NCBI GenBank assembly: GCA_019352115.1
Contig: JABBNW010000014.1
Location: 1 to 37,514, forward strand
Source: Pseudomonadota bacterium
GTDB lineage: Bacteria > Pseudomonadota > Alphaproteobacteria > Acetobacterales > Acetobacteraceae
Length of the DNA stretch: 37,514 nt
Direction: 5' to 3'
Below, piece after piece: positions 25,996-33,391 of this stretch. Each line of letters starts with the position of its first letter. Within the stretch, counting starts at the first letter, position 1. Position numbers and translations under genes: made by a program. The notes below the pieces were generated by a model. It saw nothing but the letters and a program-made list of their open reading frames with translations, searched no databases and was not told the origin of the DNA.

Positions 25996-27159
25996 CTATT
26001 TCCGATCGTTCAGATAGCGCCGCGCGATCGCCATGCGGTGCACCTCGCTCGGCCCCTCGTAGACCCGCATCACCCGCACCTGCTGGGCGAGCAGTTGCAG
26101 CGGCAGTTCCTTCGTCATGCCCATGGCGCCGAAGGTCTGCATGGCGTGATCGGTCACCGATCCGGCCATTTCGGTCGCGAACACCTTGATCATCGATGCC
26201 TCGGTGCGCACGTCCACGCCGGCATCGTGCTTGGCGGCGGCGTCCATCACCATCAGCCGGCAGGCGTGGATCTGGGTCGCGGCCTCGGCGACCCACCACT
26301 GGATCGCCTGGCGGTCCGCCAGCCGGGCGCCGAACGTCACCCGGTTGCGCGCCTGCTCGCACAGCATCTCCAGCGCGCGCCGCGCGATGCCGAGGCACCA
26401 GGCGCCCATCTGCAACCGCCGCACGGTCAGCCGCAACTGCATCGGCGCGAAGCCGCGGCCGAGCTGGCCGAGCACCTGGCTCGCGGGGACGCGGCAGTCC
26501 TCGAACACCAGTTCGTAGGTCCGCCTGCCGCCGATCATGGCGATCTCGCGCTCGATGATGAAGCCCTTCGTGCCGCGCTCGACGATGAAGGCGCTGATGC
26601 CGTCATGGCGCTTGCCGTCGCCGGTGCGCGCCATGACGATGACGAAATCCGCCTGCGGCACGCGCGAGACCCAGATCTTGCGCCCGTTGATGACCCAGTC
26701 GGAGCCGTCGGCCACCGCGCGCGTGGTCATTCCGGCCGGATCGCCGCCAGCGCCGGGCTCGGAGATGGCGATGCAGGAGGTCGCGCGGCCTTCCGCGTAG
26801 GGCTTCAGGTATTTCTCTCGCTGCTCCGGACTGGCGACCGCGAGCAGCATGTGCAGGTTCGGGCTGTCGGGCGGGAAGGTGAAGGGCACGACGGTGCGGC
26901 CCAGTTCCTCGTTGATCGCCATCAGCGCGACGGTGGGCAGGTTGGCCCCACCCAGCTCCTCCGGCACGTCGAGCGCCCAGAGGCCAAGTTCGCGGCATTT
27001 CGCGAGCAGGGGCGCCTCCTCCTCCGGCGTCAGGCCGTATTTCTGCCCGGCGGCCTCGCGCGCCAGCACGGATTTTTCCAGCGGCATCAGCTCGCGGTCG
27101 ACGAATTTGGCGACCATGTCCGCCAGCATGCGGTGTTCTTCGGCGAGCTCGCTCGGCAT
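25996..27159 (-). CDS. Acyl-CoA dehydrogenase
   Basis: 387 residues. FAD-dependent alpha,beta-dehydrogenation of an acyl-CoA, passing electrons to ETF. Seen: N-terminal helical domain, CIAISEPGAGGDPAGM (about 130-145, FAD/substrate loop), KIWVSRVPQADFVIVMART beta domain, and the C-terminal catalytic-base region VYEGPSEVHRMAIARRYL, where E368 fits the position of the catalytic glutamate. Start ATG with AGGAGAC upstream. No partner genes of a pathway are adjacent, so the acyl group cannot be named. Confidence 0.92.
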   Translation of the reverse strand: MPSELAEEHRMLADMVAKFVDRELMPLEKSVLAREAAGQKYGLTPEEEAPLLAKCRELGLWALDVPEELGGANLPTVALMAINEELGRTVVPFTFPPDSPNLHMLLAVASPEQREKYLKPYAEGRATSCIAISEPGAGGDPAGMTTRAVADGSDWVINGRKIWVSRVPQADFVIVMARTGDGKRHDGISAFIVERGTKGFIIEREIAMIGGRRTYELVFEDCRVPASQVLGQLGRGFAPMQLRLTVRRLQMGAWCLGIARRALEMLCEQARNRVTFGARLADRQAIQWWVAEAATQIHACRLMVMDAAAKHDAGVDVRTEASMIKVFATEMAGSVTDHAMQTFGAMGMTKELPLQLLAQQVRVMRVYEGPSEVHRMAIARRYLNDRK

Positions 27160-27272
27160 TCCTGCTGTCTCCTCTGACCGCGCAGGAAGCTACGGGAGGT
27201 ACCGGGAAGCGTCCATCGCCGGCGCGCTCGGGCCTGGGTTGCCGGCCGCGCTGCCGCGTGCCGGTGCACGGT

Positions 27273-27286
27273 TTGATCGAAATCAA
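27273..27286. promoter_or_regulatory. Perfect FNR/FixK-type box
   Basis: TTGATCGAAATCAA equals the consensus TTGAT-N4-ATCAA with exact symmetry, 78 bp before the ATG of the small repeat protein. A GATAGA (27311-27316) sits where the -10 of a class II (centre near -41.5 to -43.5) FNR-type promoter would be. Suggests low-oxygen activation of that gene. Confidence 0.65.
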
Positions 27287-27310
27287 TGATGTGGCCGACG
27301 CCCGGGACCA

Positions 27311-27316
27311 GATAGA
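27311..27316 (+). promoter_or_regulatory. Candidate -10 box downstream of the FNR site
   Basis: GATAGA lies about 32 bases from the centre of the FNR-type box, the expected place for the -10 of an FNR-activated promoter, and predicts transcription starting near 27323 with a leader of about 40 bases that ends in AAGGAGA. Confidence 0.4.
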
Positions 27317-27363
27317 GCGCAGGCGCGACAACGGTCGCGCCCAGCAGCGAAGGAGACCGAACA

Positions 27364-27684
27364 ATGGCCTTTGCCATGGGCAATTCCGGCGCGATCCGGC
27401 GGCGCAGCGTGCTAACCGGGGTCGGCGGCCTGCTCGGTCTGGCCGGCGGCCTTACCCTGTTTGGCGCGTCGGCGCGGGCGCAGGACCGCGATCAGACCCA
27501 GGATCGCGACCTGACGCACGATCGCGACCAGTTGCGCGACCCCGACCATTTGCGCGACCGCGACCTGACGCATGATCGTACGGGCACCAGCCGCGGCTCC
27601 GGTCGCGGGAGCGGCGGGCTCGGCGGTGGCGGTGCTGGCGGTGGCGGTGCTGGCGGCGGCGGCGGTGGCGGCCGCGGCCGCTGA
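27364..27684 (+). CDS. Small exported Asp-Arg repeat and Gly-rich protein
   Basis: 106 residues. N-terminus IRRRSVLTGVGGLLGLAGGLTLF is a Tat-like signal (RRRSVL, then a hydrophobic core) with cleavage after ASARA. The mature part begins with charged repeats (41-72: QDRDQT, QDRDLTH, DRDQLR, DPDHLR, DRDLTH, DR) and ends in a Gly-rich tail (77-106). I recognise no fold or domain; it is probably disordered. Strong AAGGAGA ribosome-binding site. Controlled by a perfect FNR-type box. The function is unknown. Confidence 0.7.
   Translation: MAFAMGNSGAIRRRSVLTGVGGLLGLAGGLTLFGASARAQDRDQTQDRDLTHDRDQLRDPDHLRDRDLTHDRTGTSRGSGRGSGGLGGGGAGGGGAGGGGGGGRGR
27481..27579 (+). repeat. Charged repeat coding for Asp-Arg-Asp units
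   Basis: About five imperfect 18-21-base units encode DRDxT/DRDxLT-type peptides (such as DRDLTH and DRDQLR) in the small exported protein. The DNA units share gaccGCGACC-like words, indicating tandem duplication. Confidence 0.75.
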
Positions 27685-27731
27685 CGGCCGGGCGGAGCTC
27701 CCGCCGCTGCCATCACGGGTATCCTGGCTTG

Positions 27732-27754
27732 CCGCGCGGAGGGGTTCCGCGCGG
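27732..27754. terminator. GC-rich hairpin after the repeat protein gene
   Basis: CCGCGCGGA (27732-27740) and TCCGCGCGG (27746-27754) form a perfect 9-bp stem with a 5-base loop, 47 bases past the stop. No T-run follows. It may end transcription for both convergent genes. Confidence 0.5.
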
Positions 27755-27802
27755 CGACGGCCGGCGTCGGCCCAGCGGGCCTAATGGTCCCGCCGGGCGG
27801 CC

Positions 27803-28711
27803 TCAACGTGCGTCGCCAGTGCGCGCGAAGCCGGCGGAACGACCGCTTTGAGGCTGGGCCGGGGATGGGCTGGGCCCGCCGGCCAGGGCCGGCACCGCGG
27901 AATCGACCACCACCAGCTTGTCACCGGCGAGCGGCGTCGGCTGGCGGTCGGCTGCCAGCACCGCCGCATAGGCGGGGTCGAGCCGCGCCAGCGCCTCATA
28001 CTCGCGGTCGAGCACGCCGTAGTGGTCGAGGAAGCGGTTCATCGCCGCCGGGATACGCACGCACCCTTCGGAGGCGGGCCGACCCAGCCGCGGCTCCAGG
28101 TAGTCGGGATCGGTGGCGTGCAGCGCCAGGCGCATGGGGCCGGTGTCGCCGTCCGGGTCCCAGCCCTTCGCGGCGGTCTGCCAGCCGAAATCCCAAACCC
28201 GCATGTCCTTCAGGCCGAGGCCGCGGATATGGTTCTCGTTGAAGGTGCCGAGCGCCCGGTAGTCGCGGATGTCACCGTCGTGCACGAACACGCCGGTAGG
28301 GGTGATGAAGTAGCCGCGCCGCCCGGCCTGCCCGGTGGAGACCTTGCTGTCGCCGATGACCTGCCACGCGCCGTGCGGATCGGCGAGCATGACCGCCAGC
28401 CGCTGCACCGCCGGATTGCGATCCACCACCACCAGCAATTGCGGCCGGTGCAGCCGCAGCCCGGCCTGCGCCAATGCGGCGCGCGTGCGCGCGATCCACG
28501 CCGCGGCGCCCCCGGCCGCGAGCGTCGGCTCCTGCGGCACTGCGGCGTCCAGCGCGCGGCGCAACTGCGCCGCCTGGGCCGCGAGCGCCGCCGGCGACGG
28601 GCAGCCGGGGCAGGCGACGGCGGCGGGCGGTGGCGGTGGCGGTGGCGGCACGGCGACGCAGGCGGCCGTCAGCAGCACGCCGCCGGCGGCGACCATCGTG
28701 CGGAGGTGCAT
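27803..28711 (-). CDS. L,D-transpeptidase (YkuD) lipoprotein-like
   Basis: 302 residues. Cross-links or attaches proteins to peptidoglycan through the YkuD catalytic cysteine. Seen: signal sequence with TAAC at 15-18 (C18, possible lipoprotein site), a Pro run (22-29), then the YkuD domain with H198 (LALHATDPDY) and catalytic S-E-G-C-V-R (214-219, C217). The usual SHGC reads SEGC here, a known variation of the site in some members. Start ATG 28711 with AGGAT upstream; the longer frame lacks family support. Acts in the periplasm. Confidence 0.88.
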   Translation of the reverse strand: MHLRTMVAAGGVLLTAACVAVPPPPPPPPAAVACPGCPSPAALAAQAAQLRRALDAAVPQEPTLAAGGAAAWIARTRAALAQAGLRLHRPQLLVVVDRNPAVQRLAVMLADPHGAWQVIGDSKVSTGQAGRRGYFITPTGVFVHDGDIRDYRALGTFNENHIRGLGLKDMRVWDFGWQTAAKGWDPDGDTGPMRLALHATDPDYLEPRLGRPASEGCVRIPAAMNRFLDHYGVLDREYEALARLDPAYAAVLAADRQPTPLAGDKLVVVDSAVPALAGGPSPSPAQPQSGRSAGFARTGDAR

Positions 28712-28919
28712 CGGAACGATCCTGCGGGCGGATGTACGTGCAGCCTCGCCCACGCGCGACGGCGCGGCAATGATGCAGGTCAACGCAAGCGCAATGCGGG
28801 GCGAGGCCGCGCGCACGGAGGCTTCCGACCGGCGGGACAGACCGGCGCGCAGGGGATACGGGATTGCCGTTCCGGAGACGGCGGGCCGAAGCTGGCGGCG
28901 CAACGGGGGAGGAACCGCG
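28712..28919. other. Divergent gap between L,D-transpeptidase and cupin genes
   Basis: 208 bases with no supported gene. It should contain both promoters, but no clear elements are visible. A strong GGGGGAGGAA ribosome-binding site marks the cupin start. Confidence 0.3.
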
Positions 28920-29270
28920 ATGCGAATCCATAATCTTTACGCCGACGCGGCTGGGGAAAGTCATTTCCGCGATGTGGAGGTGGAATGGGTGGAGCAGCGG
29001 AACGCGAGCCGGCTGTCGGCGCGTCTTCCCGCGTGCGGGATCATCTTCCGCGAAACGGGCGGCGAATACGACCTGAGTTGGCATCCGGCGCCGCGGCGCC
29101 AGTACATCATCAACCTCGACGGCGGCGTGCGGATCACGGCAAGCGACGGCGAAAGCCGGGTGATCGGGGCCGGGGAGGTGATCCTGGTCGAGGACACGAC
29201 GGGCAAAGGACATCTCTCCCAATCGGTGGCCGGACAGATGCGGCGATCCATCTTCGTTCCGCTGGAATGA
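28920..29270 (+). CDS. Small cupin-fold protein
   Basis: 116 residues starting MRIHNLYADAAGESHFRDVEVEW, with a strong GGGGGAGG ribosome-binding site. Single-domain beta-barrel: YIINLDGGVRITASDGESRVIGAGEVILVEDTTGKGHLS (about 60-98) matches the cupin pattern of Gly/Pro turns and a metal-side His region (H96), though only a few of the usual metal ligands are visible, so the metal site may be reduced. Function unknown; the pattern resembles small uncharacterised cupins. Confidence 0.7.
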   Translation: MRIHNLYADAAGESHFRDVEVEWVEQRNASRLSARLPACGIIFRETGGEYDLSWHPAPRRQYIINLDGGVRITASDGESRVIGAGEVILVEDTTGKGHLSQSVAGQMRRSIFVPLE

Positions 29271-29510
29271 TCGGCGCCGCGACCCGGGCGATTCTTCACG
29301 AAGTGACGATGACGGCTGTCTCCTATGGCGCATTGCTGCCGCCGGAGGGCACTATGGGCGGGCCATGCGACGGTGGAGGCTACGGGCGGCTGTGACACGG
29401 ATCGGGATCTTCGGCCCTTCGATGCCCGAAACCCCGCCCGCGCGGTGTCGGCGCAGGCCGGTAGAGGCGGAAGCGATCGTCCGCGCCGCCGGCCGCCAAG
29501 GGGAATGATC

Positions 29511-29891
29511 ATGGACCATACGGCGCTGGCGGGACGACGCGTGCTCGTCGTCGAGGACGAGATGCTGGTGTCCCTTCTGATCGAGGACATGCTCGCCGAC
29601 GAGAACTGCACGATCGTCGGTCCCTACAGCCAGTTCGCGGCCGCGCTGGACGCCGCCCGGACCGAGGCGGTCGATCTCGCGATTCTGGACGTGAACATCG
29701 GCGGAACCGAGGTCTACCCGATCGCCGAGCTGCTGGCCGCGCGGCAGATCCCGTTCCTGTTCCTGTCGGGTTACGGCCGCAGCGCCATCCCCGCGGGTCA
29801 TCCGGAGTGGCAGGTATGCAGCAAGCCGTTCCGGCTCGAGGAGCTGATCGGCATGCTGGTCGCGCAGCTCGGAACCCAGGACGCGGCGTGA
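29511..29891 (+). CDS. Single-domain response regulator
   Basis: 126 residues, receiver domain only. Seen: acidic pocket residues at VVEDEMLVS, the phospho-acceptor D in AILDVNIGG, a conserved Ser/Thr region FLSGYGRS and the K of CSKPFRLEEL. No output domain, so it works as a phospho-relay or protein partner. No histidine kinase is adjacent, so its partner is elsewhere. Start ATG 29511 is chosen because AGGGGA lies six bases before it; an ATG two codons earlier is close to that site. Confidence 0.85.
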   Translation: MDHTALAGRRVLVVEDEMLVSLLIEDMLADENCTIVGPYSQFAAALDAARTEAVDLAILDVNIGGTEVYPIAELLAARQIPFLFLSGYGRSAIPAGHPEWQVCSKPFRLEELIGMLVAQLGTQDAA

Positions 29892-29910
29892 CGTCAGCGC
29901 GCGTGCATCG

Positions 29911-30441
29911 TCATTCGGTCGGGCCGCCCGATCGGTCCGGCGGCAGGTTGGCCTGCGCCTCGCGCGGCGGATCGTCGCCGGGTCCATAGTAGAGTGCGGC
30001 GCAGTCCGCAGCCAGTACGCCGCCCGTCACCTGCATGTCGTCGCGGAACGCGTCGCGGATGAAGTCCATCGTTTCGAAATGCCGGTCCTCGAAATACATC
30101 TGGTGGACCTGGTTCCGTTCTGCGCCATAGACGATCCGCCGCACGCCGGCCCAGATCGAGGCCATCGTGCACATCCCGCACGGCTGCAGGGTGGAATAGA
30201 GGGTGGCACCGGCGAAGCGCGGCTGGCGGGTGCGCTGGCCGGCGGCGCGCATCGCCACGATCTCGGCATGCGCCGACGGGTCGCATAATTCGCCCACCCG
30301 GTTGTGGCCTTCCCCGATCACCGTGCCGTCGGACACCAGCACGGCGCCGATCGGGGCGGCGCCGTCCGCGCGTTCGCCCGCTTCCGCGAGCGCGATCGCG
30401 CGGCGCATGAAGGCCTCGTCCGCAGACCGTTGCTTATCCAT
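29911..30441 (-). CDS. Nucleoside/base deaminase of the CDA superfamily
   Basis: 176 residues. Zn-dependent hydrolytic deaminase. Seen: SAHAEIVAM (H58-A59-E60) and LQPCGMCTMAS (P87-C88-x-x-C91), which give the zinc ligands and proton shuttle. The rest (YGAERNQVHQMYFEDRHFETMDFIRDAF) is unlike TadA in its C-terminus, and resembles cytosine/guanine-type deaminases; the substrate is not assigned. ATG 30441 overlaps the end of the SDR gene by eight bases; a TTG two codons upstream is an alternative start. Convergent with the response-regulator gene, 19 bases away. Confidence 0.82.
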   Translation of the reverse strand: MDKQRSADEAFMRRAIALAEAGERADGAAPIGAVLVSDGTVIGEGHNRVGELCDPSAHAEIVAMRAAGQRTRQPRFAGATLYSTLQPCGMCTMASIWAGVRRIVYGAERNQVHQMYFEDRHFETMDFIRDAFRDDMQVTGGVLAADCAALYYGPGDDPPREAQANLPPDRSGGPTE

Positions 30442-31201
30442 GTCCAATGTAGTCCATCCTGCCGCCGTCCACGACCAGGGTCTGCCCGGTCACGAAGCCG
30501 GAGTCGGGCGCGGCCAGGAAGGCGACCGCATTGGCGATATCCTCCGGGGCGCCGGCCCGACCCACCATCGTGCGCGCGGCCATCCCGCGCACCCGCGCGG
30601 CGAATTCGGGCTCGGGGGTCGCCCCGCGGGTCATGTCGGTCACGATCCATCCCGGCGCCACCGCGTTCACCGTGATCCCCTTGCTGCCGAGTTCCAGCGC
30701 GAAGCGGCGCGTGAGCGCCAGGACCTCTGCCTTGGTCGCGGCATAGAACGTCGTGCCCGCGAGCGCCGTGCCGATCGCGGCGTTGGAGGCGATGGTGACG
30801 ATCCGCCCATAGCCCGCCGCCGCCATGGCCGGCGCCACCGCCCGCACGCAATGGATCATCCCGTCGGCGTTCACCCGCCGCATCCGCGCCATCGCTTCGG
30901 GCTCGAAGCTTTCCAAGGTTCCCGGCACCGAGATGCCGGCGTTGGTGACAAGCACCGTGATCGGCCCGAGCGCGGCGGTGACGGTCTCGACCATGCGGGC
31001 CACGGCGGCGGGATCGCCCACGTCGGCGCCCACGGCGATGGCGCGCCGCCCGAGTTCCGCCGCCAGCGCCTCTGCCGTCGCGGCCTGGGTCGCGTAGTTC
31101 ACCGCCACCGACGCGCCCCTGCGCGCGAGTTCCCGCGCGATCGCCCGCCCGATCCCCCGGGCCGCCCCGGTCACCAGCGCCACCTGCCCACTCCAGCCCA
31201 T
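30434..31201 (-). CDS. Short-chain dehydrogenase/reductase
   Basis: 255 residues. NAD(P)-dependent oxidoreductase of the classical SDR type. Seen: TGAARGIGRAIARELARRGA (11-30, nucleotide site), NAGISVPGTLESF, the catalytic FYAATKAEVL with Tyr and Lys, and VNAVAPGWIVTDMTRG followed by a C-terminal VVDGGRMDYIGHG. Opening MGWSGQVALVTGAARG resembles 3-oxoacyl-ACP reductase-like members; the substrate is open. AAGGGAC-like ribosome-binding site before ATG 31201. Confidence 0.9.
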   Translation of the reverse strand: MGWSGQVALVTGAARGIGRAIARELARRGASVAVNYATQAATAEALAAELGRRAIAVGADVGDPAAVARMVETVTAALGPITVLVTNAGISVPGTLESFEPEAMARMRRVNADGMIHCVRAVAPAMAAAGYGRIVTIASNAAIGTALAGTTFYAATKAEVLALTRRFALELGSKGITVNAVAPGWIVTDMTRGATPEPEFAARVRGMAARTMVGRAGAPEDIANAVAFLAAPDSGFVTGQTLVVDGGRMDYIGHG

Positions 31202-31516
31202 CGCTTGTCCCTTTGCCCGCCGCCTTGTCGTGGCCAGAGTACCCGCGGCCCGGCCGGCGCCCACCGCACAATCCGGTGTGCGGTCGCATGATCGCGCTTC
31301 GCCGCCCCGGTGCCACGATCGGCGGCGGCCCCGCCGGGAATGGGCGATCGGGATGGCAGGCCGCGTCCCCCGCCCAGAGGGCGCGGGAGGGTGATTGAGG
31401 AAGCCGGCGGACGTTGCGCTCCGGCATTCGATCCCGGAGCGCGCCCTGCCCCCACAGCCTCCCCAAGCCTGCGCGGCGTCCCCATGTGGCCACGCAGATA
31501 GGCGGGAGGCAGGCGG
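31202..31516. other. Divergent gap with an inverted repeat
   Basis: 315 bases between the SDR gene and a YceI gene, no supported gene. An exact inverted repeat is at ACCGCACA (31263-31270) and TGTGCGGT (31277-31284) with a 6-base centre, plausible as an operator. Otherwise I see nothing specific. Confidence 0.45.
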
Positions 31517-32131
31517 GTGGCGGCAGGCAACGGGATGGTTCGGCGCTATGGGCGCGTGGCACTCGTGCTGCTCGCCGGCCTCGCGCCTGGCGCCGCGCGC
31601 GCGGCCGATCATTTCCCGCTCGACCCGCGCTATGGCCGCATCGCCGTCACCGTGCGCGACCTGGGTCTGTTCCACACGACAGCGACCTTCGCGCGCTTCG
31701 CCGGCCGGCTGACCCTCGACCTCGACCATCCGGGGGCGACCCGGATCGCCGTCACTGTCGCGGCGGACTCGTTGCACATGTCCTGGGCGCGCGGCGCGGC
31801 GCTGATGCGCTCGGCCGCGTTCCTGGACGTGGCGCGGCACAAGGCGATCCGGTTCGCGAGCCAGGCGGTGACCCCGGACGGTCCGGGGCGTTACCTGGTG
31901 CGTGGGCAGCTTGAGCTGCGCGGCGTCACCCGCCCGATCGTCTTCGCCGCCCGGCTCCGGGAGGTGTCGCGGGATCCTGCGACCGGGCGGCGGGTCGAGA
32001 GGTTCACCCTGACCGGGCACCTGGACCGGCGCGATTTCGGCATGACCGCCGATCCGCTGATCATCGCCAACCGGGTGGCGCTCGCGATCGAGGCCCGCGT
32101 CACCCTGGGTCCCGCTCTGCCCGGCGGATAG
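31517..32131 (+). CDS. YceI-family exported protein
   Basis: 204 residues. Secreted lipid-binding or isoprenoid-binding barrel family (YceI). Seen: signal peptide (RYGRVALVLLAGLAPGAARA, cleaved before ADHFPLD), then YceI strands ITVTVRDLGLFHTTATFARFAGRL (about 40-65), SLHMSWARGAALMRSAAFLDV, and HLDRRDFGMTADPLIIANRVALAIEARV near the end. GTG 31517 lies seven bases after GGGAGG; ATG 31535 is an alternative start. It probably binds a quinone-like lipid in the periplasm (inference). Confidence 0.85.
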   Translation: MAAGNGMVRRYGRVALVLLAGLAPGAARAADHFPLDPRYGRIAVTVRDLGLFHTTATFARFAGRLTLDLDHPGATRIAVTVAADSLHMSWARGAALMRSAAFLDVARHKAIRFASQAVTPDGPGRYLVRGQLELRGVTRPIVFAARLREVSRDPATGRRVERFTLTGHLDRRDFGMTADPLIIANRVALAIEARVTLGPALPGG

Positions 32132-32182
32132 ACAGCATCCCCCGCGCGCCGCATCGTGGTCGGGTTGCGGAGGGAGTCGGCC

Positions 32183-33373
32183 ATGAAGATCGCGCGTATC
32201 GAAACTTTCCTGTTCGACCCCGGCACGGCGAAGAACCTGCTGTTCTGCCGGGTCGAGACCGATAGCGGCCTGCACGGCTGGGGCGAGGCCTATGTGACCC
32301 CGGGCAAGGAGCAGCCGGTCGCCGACATCCTGGCCGCCATGGCCGGCGTGGTGATCGGCCGCAGCGCGTATTCGATCCGCCACACCGCGCAGGTGATCTT
32401 CGAGGATTTCGCCATGCGCCGTGCGTCCCTGGAGTTGGGCTCGGCCTGGAGCGCAATCGAAATCGCAATGTGGGACATCGTCGCCAAGCAGGCGGGGATG
32501 CCGCTCTACAACCTGCTCGGCGGGGCCTCGCGCGCGGCGGTGAAGGTCTACGCGAACGGCTGGTCGCGCGGGTCGGACTCGATCGAAGCCAATGTGCAAC
32601 GGGCGCTGGCGGTGAAGGAAGCCGGCTACGGCGCGCTGAAATGGGACCCGTTCCCCGGCCCCTGGCGCAGCTTCATCCATCGCGAGGACGAAGATCACGT
32701 GGTCCGCTACGTGCGCGCGATGCGCGACGCGCTGGGGCCGGAGTTCGGGCTGCTGGTCGAGGTGCACCGTCGCCTGGCACCGATGCACGCGATCCGGCTC
32801 GGCCGGCGGCTGGCAGAATTCGATATCGGCTGGTACGAGGAACCCTGCCTGTGCGACAACATCGAGCTGGTGGCGGAGGTCCGCCGCGCGCTGCCGATGC
32901 CGATCGTCACCGGTGAAGCGATGTATTCGAAGGAGGCGTTCTTCCACTGCCTGGAACGCCGCGCCGCCGATATCCTCAATCCGGACGTCTGCAACTGCGG
33001 CGGGATTTCCGCCCTGATGGACATCGCCGCGATGGCGGCGCCGCAGGCGGTGGCGGTCGCGCCGCACAACTACAACTCGACGTTGGTCGGTCTGGCGGCG
33101 ACGGTTGCGGTGTCAGCCGTGATTCCGAATTTCTGGATCGCCGAGTGTTTCGTGAACCTGAAGCCGGCGTGCGATGCGATCGCGATGACCCCGCTCACTG
33201 TGCGCGACGGGTTCGTGGAGCTGCCGACGGTGCCGGGACACGGGATCGATCTGGATGTGGAAGCGCTGCGCAAGCGGCCGTATCGGGACATGGGCGGCAA
33301 GGGGCTGCGGCAGTACTGGGAGGAGTTCCCGCGCAAGGGCTACGTGGTGGCGGACACGCGCACGGGGTTCTGA
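32183..33373 (+). CDS. Enolase-superfamily sugar-acid dehydratase/racemase-like enzyme
   Basis: 396 residues, mandelate racemase/muconate lactonizing superfamily. Seen: capping domain (1-115), barrel ligands E193 (LVEVHRR), E219/E220 (YEEPC) and E245 (VTGEAM), base candidates K153 (LKWDPF), H195 and H295 (APHNYN), and D268 (NPDVC). The layout resembles galactonate/gluconate-type dehydratases; the exact sugar acid cannot be read from these residues. Strong GGAGGGAG site before the ATG. Convergent with the hydrolase gene, 18 bases away. Confidence 0.82.
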   Translation: MKIARIETFLFDPGTAKNLLFCRVETDSGLHGWGEAYVTPGKEQPVADILAAMAGVVIGRSAYSIRHTAQVIFEDFAMRRASLELGSAWSAIEIAMWDIVAKQAGMPLYNLLGGASRAAVKVYANGWSRGSDSIEANVQRALAVKEAGYGALKWDPFPGPWRSFIHREDEDHVVRYVRAMRDALGPEFGLLVEVHRRLAPMHAIRLGRRLAEFDIGWYEEPCLCDNIELVAEVRRALPMPIVTGEAMYSKEAFFHCLERRAADILNPDVCNCGGISALMDIAAMAAPQAVAVAPHNYNSTLVGLAATVAVSAVIPNFWIAECFVNLKPACDAIAMTPLTVRDGFVELPTVPGHGIDLDVEALRKRPYRDMGGKGLRQYWEEFPRKGYVVADTRTGF

Positions 33374-33391
33374 CCCCGCGATCGCGCCGGC

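Noticed and set aside
24448-27177. 909-codon plus-strand frame across the glycosyltransferase and acyl-CoA dehydrogenase genes
   Set aside because: Antisense reading full of Arg/Gln/His; the minus-strand products have clear family features.
29267-29395. 42-codon frame starting ATGA-overlapped with the cupin stop
   Set aside because: No ribosome-binding site, no recognisable composition and a Gly-rich end; likely chance.
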